The translations under genes and the position numbers were made by a program. DNA of 19,282 bases, taken from contig DAOSZN010000032.1 of the NCBI GenBank assembly GCA_035593725.1, positions 1 to 19,282 on the forward strand. The letters are read 5' to 3'. The notes beneath the pieces are model-generated. The model was not told the origin of the DNA. It saw nothing but the letters and a program-made list of their open reading frames with translations, and made no database searches. Of this stretch, positions 1-6,669 are shown one piece after another. Source of the stretch: UBA4971 sp029551185 (GTDB lineage: Bacteria > Bacillota > SHA-98 > UBA4971). Positions within the stretch are counted from its first letter, which is position 1, and every line of letters starts with the position of its first letter.

Positions 1-45
1 GAAACGGACAGCTTCGCCAGATTTGTGGATTTGATATTACGCTAG

Positions 46-939
46 GTGTTAAAGGTTGAGCCTGGCTATTTGACGGCCTCGATGCTTGCACCGTTGTTGA
101 AGCCTCTGGCGGGAGACCCTGACGAGGGGAAGGAAGAGTTCCTGGCTGCCCTCGACAGGATGATGCCGAATTCAACACCAGGACTTCCTCCTAAATTCAA
201 CCGGCGGTATAATCGGATGCTCGCAGATGCGCGTATCGTTGGTGCGCTCTTGCTGCTTGCTCCCACGAAAGACCGTCGTTCCAAGGCACACAAAGTAGCT
301 CGCACGGCTTTTGCTGAATTTGAAACCACTCAGGAGAAAAGGGTTAGTAGAGGAGAACCGGCGTGGCTGTTGCTCCCTTTCCTGCAAGGAGCGTGGCAGC
401 GGAGCACAACCGTTCCATTTGTTGACGGAAAGCAGTTTGGGTTTGAGGTTACTTCAAGGACTCGTGAAGATGCAGTCTGCTGTGAATTCCTATTGATGAT
501 AACCTACAACGTGCGACAGTTTCGCGTTTGTCCTCATTGCCTCACGCTACACTGGCGCAAAGGGACAAGCATATGCGAAGCCTGCAAGCGAGAACAGGAC
601 AGAATACGCAAGGCCAGGCAAAAGCGGACTCCGGAAAGCAAGTTTAGAAACAAGGTCTCGCAGGCGAAACGTCGGGATAGGATTACCGCTGATCAAGCCA
701 CCCTTATTCCAGAGACTCTCGACAGAGAGGGGTTGTCTTCTGCTGAACGACTCTATGATTCCCTTAGATTAAAAGGCAGAAAGGAGATAATGAAGAATGC
801 CGAGGAAGAAGAAGGTCCTTTCAACCGTTACTCGAACGTGCAGGTGTGCCTAAGATTCGCTTCCATGATTTACGCCATACTTGCGCGACAGTGCTTCTTG
901 CGCAAGGGGTTCACCCGAAGGTTGTCCAGGAGCAACTAG
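46..939 (+). CDS. Zinc-ribbon protein of unknown function, 3' end fused to integrase debris
   Basis: A 297-codon frame starting with GTG directly after an in-frame TAG (43-45); ATG at 82 is an alternative start. Residues 1-150 match no family I can name. Residues 162-180 carry two Cys-x2-Cys pairs (C162, C165, C177, C180), followed by a very basic segment to about residue 212, which suggests a zinc ribbon with possible nucleic-acid contact. The last roughly 40 codons (from about position 819) are read out of frame across DNA that encodes a tyrosine-recombinase C-terminus in another frame, so the native C-terminus is probably lost. Frame 1 is also open from base 1 to the TAG, so the gene may have begun upstream and now carry a nonsense codon. 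It is likely cargo of the same mobile element as the recombinase. The function is unknown; the gene may be a pseudogene. Confidence 0.5.
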   Translation: MLKVEPGYLTASMLAPLLKPLAGDPDEGKEEFLAALDRMMPNSTPGLPPKFNRRYNRMLADARIVGALLLLAPTKDRRSKAHKVARTAFAEFETTQEKRVSRGEPAWLLLPFLQGAWQRSTTVPFVDGKQFGFEVTSRTREDAVCCEFLLMITYNVRQFRVCPHCLTLHWRKGTSICEACKREQDRIRKARQKRTPESKFRNKVSQAKRRDRITADQATLIPETLDREGLSSAERLYDSLRLKGRKEIMKNAEEEEGPFNRYSNVQVCLRFASMIYAILARQCFLRKGFTRRLSRSN

Positions 940-1079
940 GACACTCGCAGATTTCCCTTACGCTTGATACATACTCGCATATTCTTCCTACGTTGCAGCA
1001 AGAGGCAGCTAATGAGATGGACAAGATGTTCGGCAAGAAGAAGGCAGTGGATAAAGACGCAGCCTCTGAAGCTGAGTGA
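804..1079 (+). pseudogene. Tyrosine recombinase (phage-type integrase), C-terminal fragment
   Basis: Frame 3 reads the end of a phage-type integrase. Similarity becomes visible near position 819 and the clearest part starts at the GTG at 846. The box II motif H-x-x-R lies at 864-875, the LGH motif (catalytic His) about 22 residues later, and the catalytic Tyr in a TLDTYSH context at 972-974. The N-terminal arm-binding and core-binding domains and the first catalytic Arg are absent, because the upstream DNA belongs to the zinc-ribbon frame. The remnant therefore cannot catalyse recombination alone. Its 3' end lies about 200 bp before a tRNA 3' fragment, the normal position of an integrase beside its attachment site. 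I read it as the residue of a decayed integrative element. The exact junction (about 800-818) is uncertain. Confidence 0.85.
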
Positions 1080-1438
1080 TTATTCGTAAGCGTAGCGTGA
1101 AGAGAACAGCAGGTTAAGCGCCTAAAAGGGACTTTGCCTGTACAAAGCGAAAAATAGGCTGTTGTAGCTCAATGTTAAGAAATCGTACAGGCTAACTCAC
1201 GGAAATAGTGGAAAACAACGGACAGGATGGACAGAGAACCGCAGATAGAAGGACTATGTGGACGATAGGAATATAAATTAATCAGCGGGTCCGGGGTTCG
1301 AGTCCCCGGTGGCGTACCATTTTTGTGCCAAAATCTCCATAGCTCTGCAGGTAATTCCAAGCCACATGAATAATAGCTATCAGTAGGCAGCGCTCAACGA
1401 ACTTCCATTCATTACTCTGTAAAAGGTGGAGGTTTGAA
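1080..1438. other. Intergenic region with element/chromosome junction
   Basis: No convincing protein gene. It holds the tRNA-Lys 3' fragment (1278-1319), a T5 run just after it, and the ribosome site of the next gene, a GGTGGAGG stretch within 1422-1432 ending 6 bases before the ATG at 1439. The minus-strand frame at 1175-1360 gives a peptide containing GTRTPDPL, which is the familiar translation artefact of tRNA genes and not a protein. Confidence 0.6.
1278..1319 (+). tRNA. 3' fragment of tRNA-Lys(CTT), probable att site
   Basis: The fragment begins with the last anticodon-loop bases and the 3' anticodon-stem strand (TTAATCAG, 1278-1285). It continues through a variable loop, a perfect T-arm (stem 1292-1296 with 1304-1308, loop TTCGAGT 1297-1303), the 3' acceptor strand 1309-1315, discriminator A and encoded CCA (1317-1319). 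The TTAATCAG pattern fits a CTT anticodon loop (lysine). No matching 5' acceptor strand (expected ACGCCAC) occurs beside it, so it is not a functional tRNA gene. A 3' tRNA part beginning in the anticodon loop next to a tyrosine-recombinase gene is the classic product of site-specific integration. The lysine assignment rests on the part of the loop that remains. Confidence 0.8.
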
Positions 1439-2653
1439 ATGAGAGTGTATGTGGCACGTCAACCCATATTTGATGCACGGCAACGTGTACAAGGGTATGA
1501 ACTGCTCTTTCGATCCGGTTTGGAAAACGTCTTTCCTAATGTGAGTGGTGACGAAGCTTCCATATCAGTGCTTGATGCAGCCTTCATGTCTATTGGCATT
1601 GAGAGGCTGACCGGTGGGAAGCGTGCTTTCATCAATTTCACCGAAGAATTGCTCAGACAGTCTATCCCGATAGCTCTGCCTAAGGAGACTGTTGTCATTG
1701 AGATACTCGAAAGCGTACAGCCTGATGAGACCATCATAAGAGCATGCAAGGATCTCAAAGCAAGAGGCCACACTCTCGCGCTTGATGATTTCAAGGTGGA
1801 TGCCGACTTAAACCCTCTGGCTATGATAGCGGACATTATCAAGGTGGATTTTCTCGATACTCCGTATGAAAAGTGCAGGCAGGTGGTTACGGATCCTAGG
1901 CTTGCGCATGTCGTTTTTCTCGCGGAAAAAGTAGAGACTCAAGAGATGTTTCGTGATGCAGAGGAAATGGGCTATACGTACTTCCAAGGGTATTTCTTCA
2001 GTAGGCCCGAGATAACTTCGGCGAAGGACATATCACCGCAACAACTTACACATATGCAACTAATAGCTGAGGCTAGCAGGGCCGATTTTGACATTGAGCG
2101 TATAACCGACATCATCAGTCGGGATCTTGCCCTTTCCTATCGTCTCTTGCGGCTGGTTAATTCCGCTGCTTTTGGACTTAGGACGAAGGTCAGTTCAGTG
2201 CGGCATGCTATTCTTCTTCTCGGCCAACGCGAGATCAAACGGTGGATCTCTGCTCTGGCTCTGATGAGTGTCGCGGACAGGAAGCCGGATGCCCTTGTTA
2301 CTATACCGGTCTTCAGGGGCAGATTTGCGGAATTGCTTGCGCCTGCCGCCGGATTAGGCGATAAGTCTTCAGAATTGTTTCTTGTGGGGCTCTTTTCTAT
2401 GCTTGATGCCCTTCTTGACAGGAACATGGATGACGCCCTCGCTTACCTGCCTTTATCTTCAGACATAACTGACGCTCTCCTAGGAAAACCAGGCCCTCTT
2501 TATGACATGCTGCAGCTCGTCAAATTCTACGAAAATGCTGACTGGGATAAGGTCTCGCAGTATGCGACCAAGCTAGGCTTGGACGAAAGTGTCATGCCTG
2601 ATGCCTACATTGAAGCAGCAGAATGGGTCAGCGATTTTGCTGTTACTACGTGA
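1439..2653 (+). CDS. EAL-HDOD signalling protein (YuxH-like)
   Basis: 404 residues, the usual length of the EAL-HDOD family, preceded by a good ribosome site. Residues 1-195 form an EAL-type domain. The signature is ELL (21-23) in place of EAL. Several residues that bind metal or substrate in active phosphodiesterases are in place: N66, E88, the DD pair at 116-117, K135, the E-x-V-E segment 163-166 and Q183 in QGYFFSRP. Residues about 200-380 form an HDOD domain, a non-catalytic HD relative (RLLRLVNSAAFG around 235-246). Proteins with this architecture act in cyclic-di-GMP-linked or other signal output, often by protein contacts. Hydrolysis cannot be decided from sequence. It stands alone: upstream is the element junction, downstream is decayed DNA. 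It is the first clearly chromosomal gene after the tRNA fragment. Confidence 0.9.
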   Translation: MRVYVARQPIFDARQRVQGYELLFRSGLENVFPNVSGDEASISVLDAAFMSIGIERLTGGKRAFINFTEELLRQSIPIALPKETVVIEILESVQPDETIIRACKDLKARGHTLALDDFKVDADLNPLAMIADIIKVDFLDTPYEKCRQVVTDPRLAHVVFLAEKVETQEMFRDAEEMGYTYFQGYFFSRPEITSAKDISPQQLTHMQLIAEASRADFDIERITDIISRDLALSYRLLRLVNSAAFGLRTKVSSVRHAILLLGQREIKRWISALALMSVADRKPDALVTIPVFRGRFAELLAPAAGLGDKSSELFLVGLFSMLDALLDRNMDDALAYLPLSSDITDALLGKPGPLYDMLQLVKFYENADWDKVSQYATKLGLDESVMPDAYIEAAEWVSDFAVTT

Positions 2654-3023
2654 GTTTAGATGTAGGGGTCTGAATTTACTCTCCTTGCGCCACATGGCGC
2701 GACGAGGTCTCCGTGTCGCATGCCGGGAGGCAGACATACGATGTTACGGAACCAGCATTATGGCATCGGCCTGGCTGCATCAAAGGAGGCTATTCTACAG
2801 GAATGAAGGCGCAGAAGAATCTCAAAGGCGTGATCCGCAGATTCCGGCCAGTAGGCACGTGGCTGCTAGCCCAACTTCCGCAACCGGAGAGGTGTTTTTT
2901 GCGCATTTTTGGCTACTGCGGAGGATTAAACGCCAAGCAAGGACATGTGCAAGCCTTTGACAGGAAATTATGGCTCCCATCAAAACATGGTCTGGCCAAT
3001 AGTGACCAATCTGAGATCGCAAC

Positions 3024-3050
3024 CCCGGCTGAACCGGGTGTTGTTTTTTT
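3024..3050 (+). terminator. Terminator-like hairpin with T-run
   Basis: CCCGG (3024-3028) and CCGGG (3034-3038) pair around a CTGAA loop and are followed by TGTTGTTTTTTT. The stem is short but all G-C. It lies about 370 bp after the EAL-HDOD stop codon and may end that transcript or that of a lost gene. It also falls inside a 105-codon plus-strand frame (2803-3120), which weakens that frame as a gene. Confidence 0.45.
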
Positions 3051-3140
3051 AGATGCGGAAGTTGGGCTAGCTCGCGCGATATTGTTGTACAAGTCGGTTT
3101 CGTGGTTAAGTGGAACGTAATAACTGCCGGTCGTAGTCCC

Positions 3141-3287
3141 CTCCCGTCTTCCGAGGGATCGAAGAACCTCGGAACAGTCCTCCTCGTCAAAGATAGCAAA
3201 ATCCGAAGGGAACCCGAGATTCTTTGCCTCGATCCGAAGCATCCAGGCGCATAGCTTGAAAGCGTGCACCGCGTGTTGAACACTCGA
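3141..3287 (-). pseudogene. Relic of a UvrD/Rep-type superfamily 1 helicase
   Basis: Reading the minus strand from 3287, about 49 residues resemble the segment of UvrD/PcrA-like helicases that follows the ATP-binding region: a VHAF motif, then LR-x-EAKNLGFPSDFAIFDEED, the usual T-x-HAF...LRxEAxxLGfpxxFxIyDeeD pattern. The Walker A motif, expected some 60 residues earlier, and all later helicase motifs are absent in every frame nearby. So this is a fragment, not a gene. Homology was judged by eye over a short stretch. Confidence 0.5.
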
Positions 3288-3564
3288 TGCAAGTCCCTTA
3301 CCGGGCTGTCACAGCGAAGGCTCCTGCGGAACAACAGCGTTACAGGGCAAACTGTTTTCGAAACTACTTTCGACATGTTTCTGAGCTGTCCTTCCATGTC
3401 AGGATATAATTGACTCAGGAGTCATACAGGCTGCGAACGTACAATGAAGGGAGTGCTTATTTTGCCGTCTCGATCCCTGCCTCTTGGCAATCTTTGGCCA
3501 AAAGCCCTGGATACCGGCGGTTGCAATCAAAAGCAAAAGTGATGAGACAGGCCTGCCGGATGAG

Positions 3565-4014
3565 CTATGTAATGTGAAGGGCGGACGATGTCGCCACGTG
3601 TATCGAGCGTATCCCACGGTTCCATCGCCGTATTATGATGATACGGCTGCGTGACGCGATACGTGACGGTATTGAGGCTAACCATGAACTATGAGTTAAT
3701 GCCCTGCTTTCATCGAGCCTGATAAACCACTTAGAGAGAGTGCGTTCAGTTATTCTTCCGTCTTTGCGGACTTTCTGCCCTGGCAATCTATGGCCCCCAT
3801 TGTAGAACACAGCATTCATCTCTTTGTAGTCAATGTACTTGCTAGGGTCGAACATATCTAGCTCAGAGATGAAGTACCATTGCTTGAACCGACTTAGATT
3901 GGACACGCGGTTACGATGACCAATTGCGTCAAGGATAGTGGCTGTGCACTCCGGCTGGAGCCGTATGCCAACGCCCGTTTCGCCGTGGACACAATATCCG
4001 GGGCTATGGTAGGA
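3565..4014 (-). pseudogene. Unidentified protein-like open frame, probably a decayed gene
   Basis: The minus strand is open from 4014 to 3565. Translation from the GTG at 3906 gives 113 residues; the frame also stays open upstream of that GTG. Residues from about RFKQWYFISEL through TLSKWFIRLDE read like real protein, with aromatic residues, a DPSKYIDYKEMN segment and a DGR-x-TERTLSKWF segment. The C-terminal part after about residue 75 is Arg/Ser/Ile-rich and looks random, which suggests a frameshift or junction there. No ribosome site is evident before 3906. I do not recognise the family. Confidence 0.3.
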
Positions 4015-4163
4015 TTAAGATACTTCATACTTATGGGAATTCAGCCTATTTTCGGGGCATGCATTTTCACAAATAAAGAGCGTACATGTTTACATACACA
4101 AGTTCCGAGCGAGAAGATACCGGCACGGAATGGCTGGAATTACGGAAGGGAGACGGAAGCCTG

Positions 4164-5459
4164 ATGATAAGTTCAGACAAACTTAAAGACAGAGCCAGGA
4201 CTCTCATATTAGATTTTAAGGGAGACCACTATGCATTCGGAGTAGGTGTTATAAGCGAAACAGGCAGGTTTGCAGCTGAGTTCGGGAAATCTGCTATGGT
4301 GGTTGCCAATAGCAGCGCATGGCTCATTCCTATGCTCGATACCGTACTGGATTCGCTTCACCTGCATGGGGTCAAACTTGCCGGGGATCGTGTGGTTCGT
4401 GGGGCTGCACCTAACGCTCCTCGTGAGGACGTATACCGTATCACTTCTTCCATCCTGCATGCTAAACCTGACTGCGTGGTTGCAGTGGGCGGAGGAAGCA
4501 CCATAGATGCTGTGAAAGCAGCTAACGTTCTTGCATCCTTGGGGAAATGGGAACCTGAGATTGATTCATATTTCGGCACAGGATTGGTTACGGAAACTCT
4601 GGCAAAGTACGGAGCAAGCTTGCTTCCTATGATTGCAGTGGAAACAGCTGCCGGCTCAGGGGCTCATCTGACTAAGTACTCAAATATCACTGATCCTGTA
4701 GCCGGTCAAAAGAAACTGATTGTAGATGATGCAATAGTCCCCGACCGCGCAGTATTTGACTATCTTATCACGAAATCCATGCCTCTATCTACGACTTTAG
4801 ATGGCGCCTTTGACGGGTTAGGCCACTGCCTGGAGGTGTTCTACGGAATATCGGAAGCAAAATACGACTTAGCATCGGAGATAGCTGAGGTCGGCATAGA
4901 ATTAATTGTGGCCAACGTTGAACGGGTTGCAAGTCATCCGTCTGATGAGAGCGCCCGTGAAGCATTGGGCCTTGCAACTGACATCGGAGGCTATGCAATA
5001 ATGGTCGGAGGCACTAACGGAGCTCACCTAACCAGTTTCTCCTTGGTGGATATTGCAAGCCATGGTAGAGCTGTTGCTATCATGAATCCCTATTACACAG
5101 TGTTTTTTGCTCCGGCAATTGAGCGGCAGCTCCGGATTGTAGGAGACATATACGAGCGGTATGGGCTAATCGATTCCGATCTTGCTTCGCTCTCCGGGCG
5201 AGAGCTCGGTATTGCAGTGGCTAAGGCCATGATCAACTTCAGCCGGAAGGTAGGTTTTCCCACAACCTTATCTGAACTTCCGGGGTTCAGTGATGAACAC
5301 GTTGAACGCGCAATATCTGCGGCGAAAAATCCTCAGCTTGAGATGAAACTCAAGAACATGCCGGTTCCGCTGGACGTGTCAATGGTGGATGAGTACATGA
5401 GGCCTATCCTATCAGCTGCAACACGCGGCGATTTTGGTCTAATTAAGAACATCGAGTAA
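4164..5459 (+). CDS. Iron-type alcohol dehydrogenase
   Basis: Group III (iron-containing) alcohol dehydrogenase of 431 residues, a family that oxidises alcohols or reduces aldehydes/ketones with NAD(P)H in the cytoplasm. The dinucleotide motif GGGSTID lies at 109-115. The four metal ligands are recognisable: D217 and H221 (D-x3-H), H288 and H300. Length fits the family, which runs somewhat under 400 to about 460. The frame is open from 4086, but ATG 4164 is preferred: a GGGAG (4148-4152) precedes it at 11 bases, and the 26 extra upstream residues are unlike the family. The metal-2 region reads GAHLTSFSLVDIASHG, a variant of the usual HA-x-SH motif, so the substrate could be unusual. It stands alone, convergent with the LiaF-like gene. 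The substrate cannot be inferred. Confidence 0.9.
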   Translation: MISSDKLKDRARTLILDFKGDHYAFGVGVISETGRFAAEFGKSAMVVANSSAWLIPMLDTVLDSLHLHGVKLAGDRVVRGAAPNAPREDVYRITSSILHAKPDCVVAVGGGSTIDAVKAANVLASLGKWEPEIDSYFGTGLVTETLAKYGASLLPMIAVETAAGSGAHLTKYSNITDPVAGQKKLIVDDAIVPDRAVFDYLITKSMPLSTTLDGAFDGLGHCLEVFYGISEAKYDLASEIAEVGIELIVANVERVASHPSDESAREALGLATDIGGYAIMVGGTNGAHLTSFSLVDIASHGRAVAIMNPYYTVFFAPAIERQLRIVGDIYERYGLIDSDLASLSGRELGIAVAKAMINFSRKVGFPTTLSELPGFSDEHVERAISAAKNPQLEMKLKNMPVPLDVSMVDEYMRPILSAATRGDFGLIKNIE

Positions 5460-5574
5460 TACCCACCCTGAGAGTATTACCGATGTTAAGATATCTGAAG
5501 AGTATGTCAGCAAAAAGCATGTCAAGATAAACAGGGGCGCCTCTTAACATCATTTTCTTGCGCCTATCTCTGAC

Positions 5575-6315
5575 TTACCGCTTAATTTCAATACCTCCCA
5601 TGATAGCCCTCGAGTAAATAATGACCCTCTTTTTTGACGTGTCAACCTCTTTACCGCTAAATCTTCTGGATGATATCAAGCCTCCGGCCCTCTCGTTGAA
5701 AAATCTTACTCCGCCGAGGATAGCGGTTCCATCGCACTCAACGTTTATATTGTCGGGGACTCTGACATTGATTCCGCCCATTATTGCTGTGAGATTCAGT
5801 ACAGTGTCTTTTTCCGGAATTTCAGCAACAGTCAGATCCAGATTTATTCCGCCCATGAATGCGATCATGTTACCGCTTTCAAGCCTCCATCCTTTATTGC
5901 GGAGTTCTATCCCGCTCATTATTGCCCAATGAGTCCCGCCTGTTGTGGTTGTTCCTCTTAGTAGGCTCCAGCCGATTAGAATCAACACCACAGGCCAGAA
6001 GACTCTCCAAATAACAGAAAGATCCAGCCGGTAAATACCCAGATTGCTTCCGAGTATCAGAGCACCGATTACTATGAGGATAGCGCCGTTTAGCACAGCG
6101 GATCGGATGTCTGCGGATCGTGATTCCTCTTGTGACCGGCAAGTAGTATCTCGAATGATGAGTTCAGTGCCGAAGAGAATAAAAATAACCGGCCAATACA
6201 CCGATATAAGCCTACCGATATCCGTCTGAGTTAATCCAATATTGTTAAGGAACCACAATAAACCCAATAAAATGGCAAGAGCACCCAGACACATCCGACC
6301 TTGTGACTCACGCAT
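5575..6315 (-). CDS. LiaF-like membrane protein (LiaI-LiaF-like transmembrane region)
   Basis: 246 residues with four hydrophobic segments (about 8-25, 38-55, 76-93, 102-119), then a hydrophilic C-terminal domain from about 130. That domain repeats an A-[IF]-[ML]-[GS]-GI-type unit five times (131-136, 152-157, 177-182, 198-202, 237-242), the pattern of the LiaF-type C-terminal fold seen in cell-envelope stress proteins. In Bacillus, LiaF holds the LiaRS two-component system inactive. No LiaRS pair lies here, so this is an orphan of the broader family and its role is inferred only. The start is firm: AAGGAGG lies 8 bases before the ATG. It is convergent with the alcohol dehydrogenase gene. Confidence 0.85.
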   Translation of the reverse strand: MRESQGRMCLGALAILLGLLWFLNNIGLTQTDIGRLISVYWPVIFILFGTELIIRDTTCRSQEESRSADIRSAVLNGAILIVIGALILGSNLGIYRLDLSVIWRVFWPVVLILIGWSLLRGTTTTGGTHWAIMSGIELRNKGWRLESGNMIAFMGGINLDLTVAEIPEKDTVLNLTAIMGGINVRVPDNINVECDGTAILGGVRFFNERAGGLISSRRFSGKEVDTSKKRVIIYSRAIMGGIEIKR

Positions 6316-6533
6316 TACATGAGCCTCCTTTTTCTTAGTGGATCATGACCTGGAAATACGCACAAAGTATGCCTTATAGACGAAATTGCTTTGACGAAAT
6401 CAGTAGATTCCTTCATGAGTGAGAATCGGAATAAGTGTTGGACGGATAATTTCGATTTCACTATACCACGCAGCTTGATGGCAGACAATATTTGATTGTG
6501 TCAGATTCATGCGGAGAAATAGCAGGATATAAT

Positions 6534-6551
6534 CAGAGGAAACGTCCTCTG
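6534..6551. repeat. Perfect inverted repeat, possible operator or 5' hairpin
   Basis: CAGAGGA (6534-6540) and TCCTCTG (6545-6551) are exact inverted copies around AACG. The repeat abuts a TATAAT at 6528-6533 and lies 30 bp upstream of the -35-like hexamer used for the amidohydrolase prediction. The position suits a regulator site or a small RNA hairpin; the sequence alone cannot separate these. Confidence 0.5.
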
Positions 6552-6580
6552 TATCATGTGCAGTCTAAATAGCAGCAGGA

Positions 6581-6609
6581 AAGACAGGGTGTGCCGCAGA
6601 ACATATAAT
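6581..6609 (+). promoter_or_regulatory. Predicted sigma-A-type promoter for the amidohydrolase gene
   Basis: AAGACA (6581-6586), a 17-base spacer, and a consensus TATAAT (6604-6609). Transcription would begin near 6616 and give a leader of about 50 bases before the ATG at 6670. Confidence 0.45.
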
Positions 6610-6669
6610 GACATTTGCTGATTACAGGATCCAAATTATCTGGATTGGACTATGGGAAGGCTGATTACT

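Larger units (their letters stand above)
2654..4163. other. Long low-coding stretch with gene relics
   Basis: About 1.5 kb between the EAL-HDOD gene and the alcohol dehydrogenase holds no gene I would call intact. It contains a hairpin plus T-run (3024-3050), a short stretch encoding UvrD-type helicase sequence on the minus strand (3141-3287), and a minus-strand open frame with protein-like composition but no identifiable family (3565-4014). The many overlapping open frames here are short, rich in Arg, Ser and Cys, and lack family motifs. The overall look is of eroded accessory DNA. Confidence 0.55.
6316..6669. other. Divergent control region between LiaF-like and amidohydrolase genes
   Basis: No gene is seen. 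The left edge holds the LiaF-like ribosome site. The right half contains two TATAAT hexamers (6528-6533 and 6604-6609) and a perfect 7-bp inverted repeat (6534-6551) directly after the first. An ATG at 6652 in frame with the amidohydrolase is an alternative start. Confidence 0.5.

Noticed and set aside
1158..1180. A tRNA 5' half: GTAGCTCAATG resembles a D-arm upstream of the tRNA-Lys fragment
   Set aside because: The would-be acceptor strand does not pair with the 3' acceptor at 1309-1315 and the D-stem does not close, so it is not the missing half of the same tRNA.
1175..1360. Minus-strand 61-residue frame with GTRTPDPL
   Set aside because: This is the antisense translation of the tRNA T-arm, a well-known annotation artefact.
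2803..3120. 105-codon plus-strand frame with AAAGGAGG upstream
   Set aside because: The spacing is 13 bases, the product has no recognisable features, and a terminator-like hairpin lies inside it.
2822..3397. 191-residue minus-strand frame
   Set aside because: Arg/Leu/Ser-rich with no motif; the helicase-like segment lies in a different frame of the same strand.
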